Shown here: positions 34,694 to 45,020 of the stretch, piece after piece | Layout of the letters: each line of letters begins with the position of its first letter | How positions within the stretch are numbered: position 1 is the stretch's first letter | Assembly (NCBI RefSeq): GCF_030272615.1 | Contig: NC_081415.1 | Coordinates: forward strand, 600,801,644-600,865,643 | DNA from: Cryptomeria japonica | Taxonomy: Eukaryota > Streptophyta > Pinopsida > Cupressales > Cupressaceae | Direction of reading: 5' to 3' | Length of the DNA: 64,000 nucleotides | Translations under genes and position numbers: made by a program | Notes under the pieces: model-generated | What the model saw: the letters and a program-made list of their open reading frames with translations, nothing else | Databases searched by the model: none | Told to the model about the DNA's origin: nothing

Positions 34694-35964
34694 ATGGGGG
34701 AATACACCTTGAGGGAACTTACTAAACGGCTCACTAAATCTGAGCAAGCCTATGATGACCTTATGGTCGAATGCAAGGCATCTCTAGCAAAAAGAAGAGA
34801 ACATGCAGAGAGGCTGATGGAACTATCTGAAAGTAGTTCTGAAGATGAATCTAACATGGAAGCTATGATTGTTGAAGTGAATAAGCTGAATGATTCAAAC
34901 TCCAATCTAAGAAAGGAGTTGGAAGGACTGACTATTCGGTTCAGTCAAGAGCTTGAGAACCGGAGAAAAGCTGAAGATCTGGTAAAAGACAGAGATCATG
35001 AGATCTCCAAGTTGAGACATGAGATTAGTGCACTAACTGCTCGCCTTCATGAGAGTAGAATGGAAAAAGAAGACATGCAAGGAGAACTGAACATTGCCAT
35101 CTATGAAAATGCAAGTCTTATGGAGACAAACACTGCTATTTCCAAAGAACTCTTTGAGTCAAAGGAAATACTTGCTAAGTTTGGAAAAAGTACAGTCAAG
35201 CTAGAGCAAAAGCTTGAGTCATCTAGACTAGCAAAGAATACCAATGGTCTTGGTTTTTCTGGACATGAGGAAGGAGAATCCTCAGGAACAAATGTTGAAG
35301 CATCAAAGAAGCAACTGGCACTCAAAGGAAAAGGTAAGCAAAAATTCAAACCTGTTTGCTTTAACTATCTTAAAGAAGGACACACTGCCAATGTATGTAG
35401 GAGCAAAGCCTACAATAATTTTCCTTATTTTATCAACAATGTACCTGGATTCAATAAGTTCAATGGTCATTGTTATGAATGCAACAAGTTTGGGCATAGA
35501 GAATTTGAATGCACGTCTATAGTGGATAACACTGGAAGATATCCTTAGAGGACCCAAGGAACTAGTCCTGAATCTTTTATGAACTAGAACCACAACCGGT
35601 TTAATGACTTCAATCATCAGTCAAGAAGTGGTGGTCATCAAGTGGAAACCGGATGGAGAGAATGATCAGTCATGGTCATGGTCACACTACTGCAACATGC
35701 AGAAGGAAGATTGGAAACATGTACAATGGACCTTGGAGAGCACCTGGACTTGTTTGCTATCACTGCAACAAACCGGGTCACATTGCAAGATTCTGCAGAA
35801 GTAGAAAAAGTATATCTGATGATATACCGGTCACTCAGGAAGGAGAAATAGATGTTGAAAAAGTTCAAGGAGACATGAAGAAAACATGGAAGAAGAAACC
35901 AACAATGTCGGAAGAGGAACCGATTTCTGCACCTAGTGTGGAAATATTGGAACCCGCAAACTAA
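34694..35964 (+). pseudogene. Copia C Gag: coiled coil plus three zinc knuckles
   Basis: From ATG 34694 a 284-codon frame runs to 35548. It opens MGEYTLRELTKRLTKSEQAY and is a coiled coil for about 200 residues. Knuckles: CFNYLKEGHTANVC (second Cys lost), CYECNKFGHREFEC (intact) and, after a stop and a shift near 35640, CYHCNKPGHIARFC (intact, in 35653-35964). The usual N-terminal UBN2 domain of copia Gag is missing, so this protein starts where SIRE-type Gags have their C-terminal half. It should still bind nucleic acid; whether it can form particles alone is doubtful. Confidence 0.8.
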
Positions 35965-36407
35965 GCCTCAAAGGCTTAGGGGGAGCAAATGGTGAAATGC
36001 TTTCAAACCCCCGGTTAACACCGATAAAAGACCTTAACCGGTATTCTATACATGTCGCTTGGCAGAAGACCGGAAATGGTAAAAAGGCAAATTAGGGTTT
36101 ATGCCCTAATAGAGGAGCATTAATGATGGTTGGTGAGAGACATGTATAAATGCATTTTTCAAATCATTTCTCACTATCTATTTTCGAGCAAAGAAAAGTT
36201 TTCAAGTGCAGAGTGAAGAAAAGGCGATTTGAGCTTAGATTTCAAGAAATTGGATAACCTTGAAAGAGATTCAAATCTAGTTTGCAAGCGGTAGTGGAGA
36301 ACTCAAAGTGGTGATTTGGTATCTGACGGAGAGTGAAGTGAAGCAGAATCAGGAAGCCCTAAATTCGCGTTTGAAAGGTATTTTTCATGTTCTTGAAGTA
36401 CTCTTCA
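35965..36407 (+). promoter_or_regulatory. Inter-ORF segment of C with PPT-like run, TATA box and leader
   Basis: After gag come 'ggcttagggggagcaaatgg' (PPT-like, 35970-35989), ACCGGT-containing DNA, a TATA box 'tataaatgc' (36145-36153) and an ATG-poor leader to ATG 36408. The layout resembles a promoter of an internal gene. Confidence 0.45.
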
Positions 36408-38083
36408 ATGGCTTCCGCATCTCATACCAATTCAAGTACATCAATTGAGTCGAAAAGTTTTATTTAGAGGAAGTCAAAATATAATGCTTTGTCACAAGTC
36501 CCGGCTGGAGTAATAGTCGAAGAAGGAATTTCCGATTATATTGATTGCAAAATAGAAGACCTAGGGTCTTTAGCCATTCATACTCAGTTAGGTCTATTTT
36601 TCGGAAAGGACAAAAGGATCAAACTGGAGTTCAGTATCTTAGAGAAGAAGAAACTCCATAATGCGGTATATTTTCTTGAAGACTTCACAGAGGATCACAT
36701 CAGGATCATCTTGAGTAGAGTCCATGGTGACAAGATGTACCTGGAGAGAACGCATGATATCACACTTGAGGTAATTCATGCAGTCACCGGTTTCTGCAAC
36801 ACAGGGGAAGTGCTAGCCCTGAGAACGGTAAGCAAAATGGAAATCACCAAGCTCACCGGTTCGACAAGTGATTCATGAGGTATGACAGTTAATCCTATCA
36901 AGGTTGAACTGGTGAAATACGCCTGCATGGTGATAGGCTACAGAACATTCTCAGCTAGCAGGATTAATTCTGTATCTACTGCAGCGGTAAATGTCGCTTA
37001 CCAGATGATTAAAGAGGATAAATCGACATATGCACTGGTATGTAGAGGCAACTCCTGTTAAATCTTAAGGCAATCAAAAAGGATAATTCATTGAGATTTA
37101 AGTTTGGACAACTACTGGTAGGGTTGTTTTTCTATTTCCAAGGCTACTTTTCGGGTGTAGGAGATGTCCAGTGGTCCCCTGACCAACTGGTAACCAAGCA
37201 GATAAAGGAAAGTGTGCAAGCCATTGGAACCGGCCACCCTAAGGTACTAAACAAATACTTTGATGAGTTCAGAAGAAAGATGAGTCAGAGGGTATGAATC
37301 TCAAGTGACATAGTGAAGAAATATGAAGATGACATCTGTTTCACTATTCAGGTGGACAAATGTCTAATGGAGGTTGTTGAGCCTAGAATGGAGGAAGTGG
37401 AGCCTATGGGCTATGAGGTCATGTTTGACATGCTGGAAGGGTATGCTTCAACCCTTATTGCCTCGCCTCTTGATCCAAAGGCTAAGAGAACCGGAACCTA
37501 CTTGGAGAGGATCACACCGGTTGAAGAACCATCGGTGAAGAAGGGAAAAGAACCGGTAGCTAAGATAGCTAAGGCAGTGCCTGCAGCATCAGCACCAGCT
37601 ACCACTGCGACTCCAAGAGTAACCAATCGGTCACCAGCAAAGAAGAAACCGGAGGTAACACCAACAAAAGTCTTCAAAAGGAAGAGGAAGACTAAGGCAA
37701 ATGAACCAGACTCCGAAGAAACTGAGTCTGATGAACAGCCAAAGAAGGCTAGACAGACCAAGAAGATGAAGAAGAATGAACCGACAACATCCGCACCGGT
37801 AAATATAGATATCTCCTCTTACAGACCTTTGACACATTGTCAAAGAACAGTAAACAATATTAGGAGAAAGTTACTTCATGATTTAATAGATTATTATGAT
37901 GAATTCAATAGTGAAGAAAAAGATGAAGTACTTCAGGAAATCATTCTTTATTTATGCAAAAATGACCGGTCACCATCAGAGATTAAATCTCAGACACCGA
38001 ATTCATTATTTAAAGCATTGGATAACAAATGGCGCATTGCCATTGAAAAGGAACAAGAGATTAGGGAGAAATTTTTTGCATAG
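36408..38083 (+). pseudogene. Copia C accessory ORF, part 1 (unknown, PMD-like motif)
   Basis: ATG 36408 opens MASASHTNSSTSIESKS, with a stop at 36465, then a clean frame to 36878 containing HDITLEVIHAVTGFCNTGE (about 36755-36810). After frame changes come an aromatic segment (FKFGQLLVGLFFYFQGYFSG, 37094 on), a block with WSPDQLVTKQIKE, and the 256-codon frame 37313-38083. That frame has a Lys/Pro/Thr-rich, NLS-like linker (VFKRKRKTK, KKARQTKKMKK) and a helical tail (SYRPLTHCQRTVNNIRRKLL). No enzyme motif. It takes the place of pol, so C must depend on other elements. Function unknown; a SIRE-type extra protein is the best guess. Confidence 0.6.
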
Positions 38084-38134
38084 TACTTCCTCGAACTCTC
38101 AAATTTAGAATTATTTGATGTATTGCATCAAAAT

Positions 38135-38586
38135 TGTTGGTGTAAATAATTATTCATCTTGGATATTATTACACTTACTTAAGTTTACTTAGGAAATGCA
38201 TTTCATAGTAGTTTGGGTATGAGACACTTGGGTGTTTGTGCCACATTGTAATAGTGTGTGTAGGAGAAATTCCACCTTTTAGGGTGTTGATCTTGTTGTT
38301 ACACTCCACATCCAGTGGGTGATCCACCTCATGTGGACTATTATATTATTTCTCCTACCTACCCACACCTATTTCCTACCTACCCTTGTTTCTTATTGAG
38401 CCACATGTCATGTTTGTGTGCTCACATATCCCTAGCCTTGCCTATATAAGCAAGCTCATCTACATTGTATGTAATTTTGATATTATTGATCATTTTCTAT
38501 TGATGAGAATACAGTTTATTCTTATCCTATATTGTGTCTCTATTTTGTACATTTCATTGAGCTCTTGATCTTGGCAAAATCTCACA
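38135..38586 (+). repeat. Copia E 5' LTR
   Basis: TGTTGGTG...ATCTCACA. TATA box 'ctatataag' at 38442-38450. Confidence 0.95.
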
Positions 38587-38599
38587 TGGTATCAGTTCC
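38587..38599 (+). other. Copia E primer binding site
   Basis: TGGTATCAGTTCC follows the LTR directly; the first nine bases match the initiator tRNA-Met site, the rest diverges. Confidence 0.8.
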
Positions 38600-38819
38600 T
38601 AGACCAGATCCGACCTCGTCATTGCGTCCAGAAGGCCGTTTCCATAAAGTTCGACTATAAAGTCGACCTATTTTGGTGAGAAAAAAAATTTCCCCATTTT
38701 GGCTATTATCGTATAGATTTCGAAATTTTTTATTTTTTTTTTTTAAATTATTTTTCAAAAAAAAAAAATTTCGAAAAATCAAAAATCAAAAAAAAATTTG
38801 AAAAAAAAAAGTTTATTTT
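38600..38819 (+). other. Copia E leader, A/T homopolymer part
   Basis: Long T and A runs (38726-38820) able to pair with each other as a hairpin ('tttttaaatta...aaaaaaaa'). No gene. Confidence 0.6.
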
Positions 38820-39380
38820 TGGCACTGTGTTTGGGGGTCCGCAGACCCCCCCGTACCTGCGTGTCGCAGGTGTCGCAGGGTTGTACCCACGCCACGTACC
38901 TGTACCCGTCGTCGCGTACCTATACCCGTTGTCGCCGCTGTGATCCCTCCCGCCGATCGCTCCGAACGTCGTGCACGTCGCCGCAGCCACTCACTCCTGC
39001 CGGCCCCCTCAGCCACCATCACCGGCATCGGTGGCTCCTCCCGACACCGGCCCCCGTCACCAACACCGGCCACAGTCACCGGCATCGGCGGCTCCTCCCA
39101 GCACCGGCCCCCGTCACCGGCACCGACCACAGTCACCGGCACCGCCGGCACTTGCCACGTCGCAGTCCAATCACCGAGCCACCTCACCTGGTCAGCTTCT
39201 CCACCACGCAGACTCCGCAGGGAACCCAGCAAATCCACACCCGCCATGTGGCAGGGGGCCACTAGCCCGTGGACACATAACACTGCCACGTCAGATTTCC
39301 GTACAGCCACTCGACCAACTAGATCGCGCCACGTTATCAATCTGTACTGTACGGACGCCCAGTCAGCAGGGAGGTGAAGT
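38820..39380 (+). repeat. CpG-rich island in the leader of E with 57-bp tandem repeat
   Basis: About 560 bp of GC-rich DNA with dense CpG in an otherwise AT-rich window. A 57-bp unit built on 'tcaccggcatcggcggctcc' starts at about 39019, 39076 and 39133 (partial). All six frames are open over long stretches here because GC-rich DNA lacks stop codons; I do not call a protein. Confidence 0.85.
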
Positions 39381-40060
39381 TTTCATGATGGTCATACGGC
39401 CGTCAAATTTAACCCCACAGTTTGCTGACATCATCATTTTTCAAAAATTTTGCAGGCCCCTCTCATTGAGCTTTTTGATTTTGCAGTTCAACTTCAAATG
39501 GCCATAACTTGCTCATTTTTGCTCCTTTTTGGGTGCAATTTTTTTTGAAATGGGCTAAAATTTCATGTACTTTCACATGGTGGAATTATTTTCTAATTTT
39601 GATGGACATATTTTTTAGAATTCTCAGTTTTTGGTGACTGTACCTGTCCAATCCCCATTTCTGCAACTTCCAGGTCTCCGTTCGGGCTCATACGAACTCC
39701 TTTTTAGGTGTCATATTTTTTTTAAGTGCATTATTTTTGTCTACTCTCAGAATATGCTATCAGTTTGCAGCAATTGTGGGTAGAAATTGTACATTCATCA
39801 TATGGTCTTATTTGGCCAATTTGGCATTTGTATTGCATAGATCTATCTTCTGATCTTTTGCTTTGTAGTTCTCAGCCTATTGGGGCAGTTGTAAAACAAA
39901 ATCAAAAGTCCACCTTGCCATTGTTTGCAAGTGGCCTATTGTACACGCACTACATATAAAGTGCCAAAATCATCATTTTTGGGGGGGTACTTTGATTGAG
40001 TGAATTTGGGGAGGTGTCTCTTGTGCTTTTGTGCTCTTGTGTTCCTTCCTTTTTGCTGCT
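39381..40060 (+). other. Copia E leader, remainder
   Basis: AT-rich, non-coding, up to the gag ATG. A run 'gggggggta' occurs at 39983-39991. Confidence 0.6.
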
Positions 40061-41007
40061 ATGGGTTCTTCTAAGTTTCCTCTCTTAACTCCTCATAATT
40101 ATGCTACTTGGAAAATTGATGCATGGAGTAAACTTATGGAAAAAGGACTCACTCATTACATTGATGGAACTATTGTTGCTCCCGCTGATCCTAAGGTTGA
40201 TCCAGTTGGTCACTTGGATTGGCTCACTAAAAATATCATGGCAATTGGTACCTTAAGAAAGTATGTATCAAAGGATCTCATTTTTCATATTGAGAAGTGT
40301 ACTCTAATCAAGGATGCTTGGCAAAAGTTTCAAGACTTGTATGGTCAAGTTGATGAGATTAGGGGATATCAAATTGATAGTGATCTCACCATGTTAGATC
40401 CCAAGAACTTTGATACTATGCAAGATTATGTCACTAAGGCAAATGAGTTGAGGGCACAACTCAAAGATTGTGGCATTGATAAGAAGGATACTCAATTGAT
40501 ATTCAACTTGATAGGCAAGCTTCCACAAGAATATACAGCATTTGTTTCTAGTTTCCAAACCCATAGGATGACAATGGGTTCAAGCTACACAATGCCTACA
40601 TTTGATGCTTTCAATGAAATGTTGATGATGGAACAAACTAAGTTGATAAGCATGGGCATTCTTAAGGCTTCTAAGTCTCAAGCATTAGTGGCAAATCAAG
40701 GGAACAAAGGAAATCAAGGAAAGGACAACTCAAACAAGAAGAAATGGCAATCAAAGCCTAAAGAAAAAGCACCATCTTCTCCACAACAAGGAGATTCATC
40801 CTCTTCCAAGAGAGATAATTCACCAAAGAAGGAGAGACCTACTTGTGCTTATTGTAAAAAGATTGGTCATGAGGAGCATCGTTGCCATTCTAAGAAGATT
40901 GATGAGCTCACACATATCATCAAAAAGCATAACATTGATTTGCCTAAAGTCAGATTGATGAGCTCACACATATCATCAAAAAGCATAACATTGATTTGCC
41001 TAAAGTC
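40061..41007 (+). pseudogene. Copia E gag
   Basis: An uninterrupted frame from ATG 40061 opens MGSSKFPLLTPHNYATWKID, with the UBN2-type helical domain (about residues 60-200), a Lys/Gln/Ser linker and the intact zinc knuckle CAYCKKIGHEEHRC (about 40850-40892). A 56-bp tandem duplication (40896-40951 and 40952-41007) then shifts the frame, so gag can no longer read into the protease. Up to that point the protein looks functional. It is clearly similar to the gag of copia A. Without the duplication gag and protease would form one frame. Confidence 0.88.
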
Positions 41008-42128
41008 TACAAGAAGGATGATTCATCAACTTCCACTTCCTCACATTCAAAAGGAAAAGGGCAAGCATTCATGGCTTCTACAAGTGGGAAGACTCACTCT
41101 TTTGGGACAAGAAAAGGAAAAGCTCTATGTGCTACTATCAGTCATGATTCAGAGAGATGGCTTCTAGATTCAGGGCTTCTCATCATATGGCATCTTCGCA
41201 GTCTATGTTCTCTACATTTGAGCCTTGCACCATGCCACAGATTTTGATGGGCAATCATACATACATGGATGTGATTGTGAAAGGATCTATTGACATTGGG
41301 GATAACTCCTTCAATGATGTGTTGTGTGTACCCCACTTGACAAACAATCTCCTTTCTATCTATCAAATCACACATGGTGCAACTAAGAGAGTTGTGGAGT
41401 TCACACCTGACTCAGTTTTCATTAGAAACTTGGAGACTAGAGCTATCATTGTGACTGGGGTGGTTGATCATGCATCTCGGTTATACTCCTTTTCAGATTT
41501 TGTTGATGATGATGATTTCACATTTGATGATTCTACACATGATGATCACACTTCTTGTGATAGTTCAGATTTTGAGGAGAACTTTGGGCACTTGAACATG
41601 GGGATTCTCACATGTGACCCCATTCTTGAGCCTTGTATTTCATCTCCTCATATTGATATCACATCACCTATTGCACCTGATGATGCGGATAGTGTGACAG
41701 TTTTGCCTTCATGTGATTCAGTGTAGCAGGATATTCATTGTCTTCCAGCTTCAGATTCATGGGATGATTACTTGACAGATATTGCAGGTTTGTTTGTGGA
41801 ATCCTACATTGCAAATTTGGGAGACATCATTGATGACATTCATCTTCTCTTTGATGAAGGTGATCCTTCTTCGATTGTTGCGAGGGCACACTCTGACACT
41901 CTTGTTCATTCTCTACATGATCATTCTTTCGAGATTGACATGATTATGGATACTTATGTACAGCAGTTGGAGGAGGTCTCTTTATGTTTTGAGGAGACAT
42001 GTGAGTCTTTGAGACATGTTCTACATCCATCTCCACTAGATCTTGGAGTGCCTTTTTCAGCAGTGTGGCACAGTTTACCACCTTTGGAGGGGGTATCTTT
42101 CAGCATCGACATGGGGACACTTGAGTAG
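41008..42128 (+). pseudogene. Copia E protease/pre-integrase piece and acidic spacer ORF
   Basis: Frame 40996-41247 carries the protease start SERWLLDSG (about 41150); one base is missing just after it, and the following SHHMASSQSMFSTFE reads in the frame 41157-41726. That frame holds VLCVPHLTNNLLSIYQITHG, as in copia A, and HASRLYSF. It continues past one TAG (41724) to 42128 as an acidic region (for example FEIDMIMDTYVQQLEEVS) unlike integrase. So the enzyme core was replaced or lost. No function can be given for the acidic part. Confidence 0.7.
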
Positions 42129-42597
42129 ATTTTAGAGATTCCTTTCATCATGAGTTTTCTTCATACATCTTCCCTTCATGATTGGGGAGACTTCATGAAT
42201 ACACCTCTGGTTTTGTTTCTTCCTAAGGGGAGGAATGTTGTTCGACATTCGTGGAGCAGTTTCTTCATACATCGAGCTTCTATCATTGGTGCAGATTCCA
42301 CATTGAGGGGGGGCTTTCTAGCTTCTCTTCTTCTCTCATATGGGGGGGACTTTTTCCTCACATGGGGTTTTGTCCTTCACATACTTCTATGAGAGTTCTT
42401 TGTATCTAGTTTTTCATCTCTCTTTTGGGGGAGGGTTTTTTCCCATTGGGTTTTTCTCTCTTTCCCCACTTTATGGGAGATTGCATTTGCATTTGTACAT
42501 GGGTACCTAACATGGCCTCGTAGTCGGGACCCATCTTGCATTGCTTAGTTGCATTGTTGACTTAAGTGCATTCCCCTAAGTTGCACTTAAGGGGGGG
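42129..42597 (+). other. Copia E 3' untranslated region with G-run array and polypurine tract
   Basis: G runs of four to eight at about 42229, 42306, 42343, 42364, 42428 and 42591; the last ('taaggggggg') is the polypurine tract touching the LTR. Copia A has the same layout at 59886-60014 and the shared phrase 'acatgggtacctaaca'. Confidence 0.8.
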
Positions 42598-43049
42598 TGT
42601 TGGTGTAAATAATTATTCATCTTGGATATTATTACACTTACTTAAGTTTACTTAGGAAATGCATTTCATAGTAGTTTGGGTATGAGACACTTGGGTGTTT
42701 GTGCCACATTGGGATAGTGTGTGTAGGAGAAATTCCACCTTTAAGGGTGTTGATCTTGTTGTTACACTCCACATTCAGTGGGTGATCCACCTCATGTGGA
42801 CTATTATATTATTTCTCCTACCTACCCACACCTATTTCCTACCTACCCTTGTTTCTTATTGAGCCACATGTCATGTTTGTGTGCTCACATATCCCTAGCC
42901 TTGCCTATATAAGCAAGCTCATCTACATTGTATGTAATTTTGATATTATTGATCATTTTCTATTGATGAGAATACAGTTTATTCTTGTCCTATATTGTGT
43001 CTCTATTTTGTACATTTCATTGAGCTCTTGATCTTGGCAAAATCTCACA
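42598..43049 (+). repeat. Copia E 3' LTR
   Basis: 452 bp, same ends and length as the 5' copy; TATA box at 42905-42913. Confidence 0.95.
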
Positions 43050-43054
43050 AAAAT

Positions 43055-44665
43055 AAAGGTCTCTTCTTCAAAAGGAGAAGAAGACTCTAGTTGTTGGAGG
43101 GGAGAGTTGATGATGTAGAAAAGGATACACATCAACACATGTCCCATGCTATCAGCTATCACAAATCTTGAATGTCCAACCTCCAAGTGGAAAAGGAACG
43201 GGGTATTTCCAAACCGAATGAGGTTTTTAATGAGGAAGGAAACCTGGTGGAGGAACCAATCGACACCATAGATGTCGATGCCCTAGATATAGAAGATGTC
43301 ACTCAAGACATACCTTCTAAGGGAACTGAACAGGGGCAACAGGCCTATCAGGGTGGTGAACAAGCTATGGACACACAGCAAGCAGCAAAAGAACGGGAAG
43401 AGAAAAAGAAGAAGGATGAAGATGAGAAACAGAAAAAAGAGGAAGAGAAGAGAAAAGAGGAAGAGGAGAAAAGAAAAGATGAAGAGAAGAAGAAGAAAGA
43501 AGAAGAAAGAAGAGGACAAGGAAGAAAAGAAGAAGAAGGAAGAAGAAGAAAAGAGGAAGAAGGAAGAGGAAGAAAAGAAGAAGCAAGAAGAGGAGAAGAA
43601 GAAGAAGGAAGAGAAAGAGAAGAAGAAAAAGGAAGAGGAAGAGAAGAAGAAGAGGGAAGAAGAAGAAAAGGAAGAGTAGAAGAGGAGAGCAGAGGAGAAG
43701 AAAAAGGTAGAGGAAGACAAGGAAGAAGAGAAGAGAAGAGAAGCAGAAAAGAAGAAAGCTGAAGAAGCCAAGGAACGAGAAGTGGCAAAAAGCTCTCAGG
43801 TGGAGACTCCGAAGGCAACCAGAAGTCAACCCTCACCAGTTGATCTCTCTAGTCCTATCGATCTCCAATTTGCAAGTGAGTCAAAGCTTATGCAGAGCAT
43901 CAAGGTTTCTCAAGAGCGCCTTGAGATCATTCACAGGAAAAAGGAATAGGACATCATTCAGGCAGCTGTAGACACACTTACCGGTTTAATCCCCAGTACT
44001 AATCTCCCTGACACTGATTCATCACTAGCACAACTCAAACTTCTGTGTACTATAGTGGATGATCAGGTGCAGGGTCTAGAAGAAGCAACAGAGGCCAATG
44101 TAAAGAAAGAGCACCAAAAGGCTCTTAATGTTGCTCTCGTGAAGAAATTAAATGAGCTTAGGACTGAACTGTTAAAGGATCAAAAGGACATAAGGAGTGC
44201 CTTGGATGAGGGAAACTTGCTACTCAGCAAAATCTGTCAACCTCATCTGTTCTGTGATGATGTGCTAGCCAAGAAGCAACGGCTTCAAACGAACTTATAG
44301 TCCTACTTGAGCACATTCAAGACTCCTTACGACTCCTTTGCAGCATATGGGCAAACTGTTCACCGGTTCCAGATCCAGTCAGCCAAGATGGAGCAAGAGA
44401 TCAGCACAAGGTCTAGGGATTTGTAGGAGCTTCAACTGGTATTACTTCCATGACTACAAATTCTCCAGAAATGCTATCTAAACCTGGATGCCCTGACAAT
44501 CACACAAGAACTTAGCACAATAGATGCCATGGAGGAACAAGTATCACAAATGCAGACAGAGAAGGAAGTGGCGACCTCCCTACTTAAGTCCTGGTCTCTT
44601 TCCATGAAACAATTTTTGCAGGACTATAAAGCGGTTTTTGACAAGAATTATTCATTATTGTCATA
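43055..44665 (+). pseudogene. Copia C accessory ORF, part 2 (Lys/Glu-rich and coiled coil)
   Basis: Directly after the E target duplication coding continues: LQVEKERGISKPNEVF, an acidic segment (VDALDIEDVTQDI), a 120-residue KE/RE repeat encoded by a purine-only strand (43387-43770), then VETPKATRSQPSPVDLSSPI and a helical C-terminus (VQGLEEATEANVKKEHQKA, 44055-44300) to the stop near 44663. Frameshifts occur in the purine tract and stops at 43948, 44298 and 44425. It belongs with part 1, separated from it by E. A structural or scaffolding role is only a guess. Confidence 0.6.
43387..43770 (+). repeat. Polypurine low-complexity tract (GAA/AAG/GGA)
   Basis: About 380 bp almost without pyrimidines on the plus strand. 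All three plus frames give Lys/Glu/Arg strings and all minus frames Ser/Phe/Leu strings; only the plus-strand reading fits its neighbours. Confidence 0.9.
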
Positions 44666-45020
44666 AACTCTTGTATATATATATGGAAACAGGTTTTTCA
44701 GCGGTAATTTGTCATTGTTGGCAAAGGGGGAGAAGTATATCTAGTTTTTGGTTTTAAAATTTTGAAATGTTGATATATCAGGGGAGAAGTATATCAGAGG
44801 GAGAAGTATTTGTTTTGAAATTTTGATATATGTTGTGATATATGCTATATGCTCTGATGATTATTCTCTGAATGCAAAATTGCTATACACTCTGTCGATT
44901 AAGGGATAGTGTATATGCTTAGGGGGAGCAATTTTGTTAATGGCAAGTTTTTGTTGTAAAACACTTAGATGTCAAAATTTTATTTTCCTAAGTGTTGCCA
45001 TCAATGCCAAAGGGGGAGAT
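44666..45020 (+). other. Copia C 3' untranslated region with spare and true polypurine tracts
   Basis: PPT-like runs at 44726-44738 ('caaagggggagaa') and 44919-44929 ('ttagggggagc'); the true one, 'ccaaagggggagat' (45007-45020), adjoins the LTR and is identical to that of D. Confidence 0.85.

Larger units (their letters stand above)
38135..43049 (+). mobile_element. Ty1/copia element E, non-autonomous
   Basis: 4915 bp with 452-bp LTRs (38135-38586, 42598-43049) that differ by about five substitutions; target duplication AAAAT (38130-38134, 43050-43054). Contents: primer site, GC-rich leader, gag, a short protease/integrase-N piece, an acidic spacer ORF, G-run array and polypurine tract. Integrase core, RT and RNase H are absent. 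It is the innermost and by nesting the youngest of the six layers. Confidence 0.95.

Noticed and set aside
38798-39507. Long overlapping open frames on both strands in the GC-rich leader of E (up to 178 codons)
   Set aside because: All six frames are open at once because the DNA is GC-rich and repetitive; compositions are Pro/Thr/Arg/His strings and the segment lies in the untranslated leader between primer site and gag.
43283-43836. Minus-strand open frames of Ser/Phe/Leu repeats
   Set aside because: They are the complement of the Lys/Glu-coding purine tract on the plus strand, which fits the surrounding accessory ORF.
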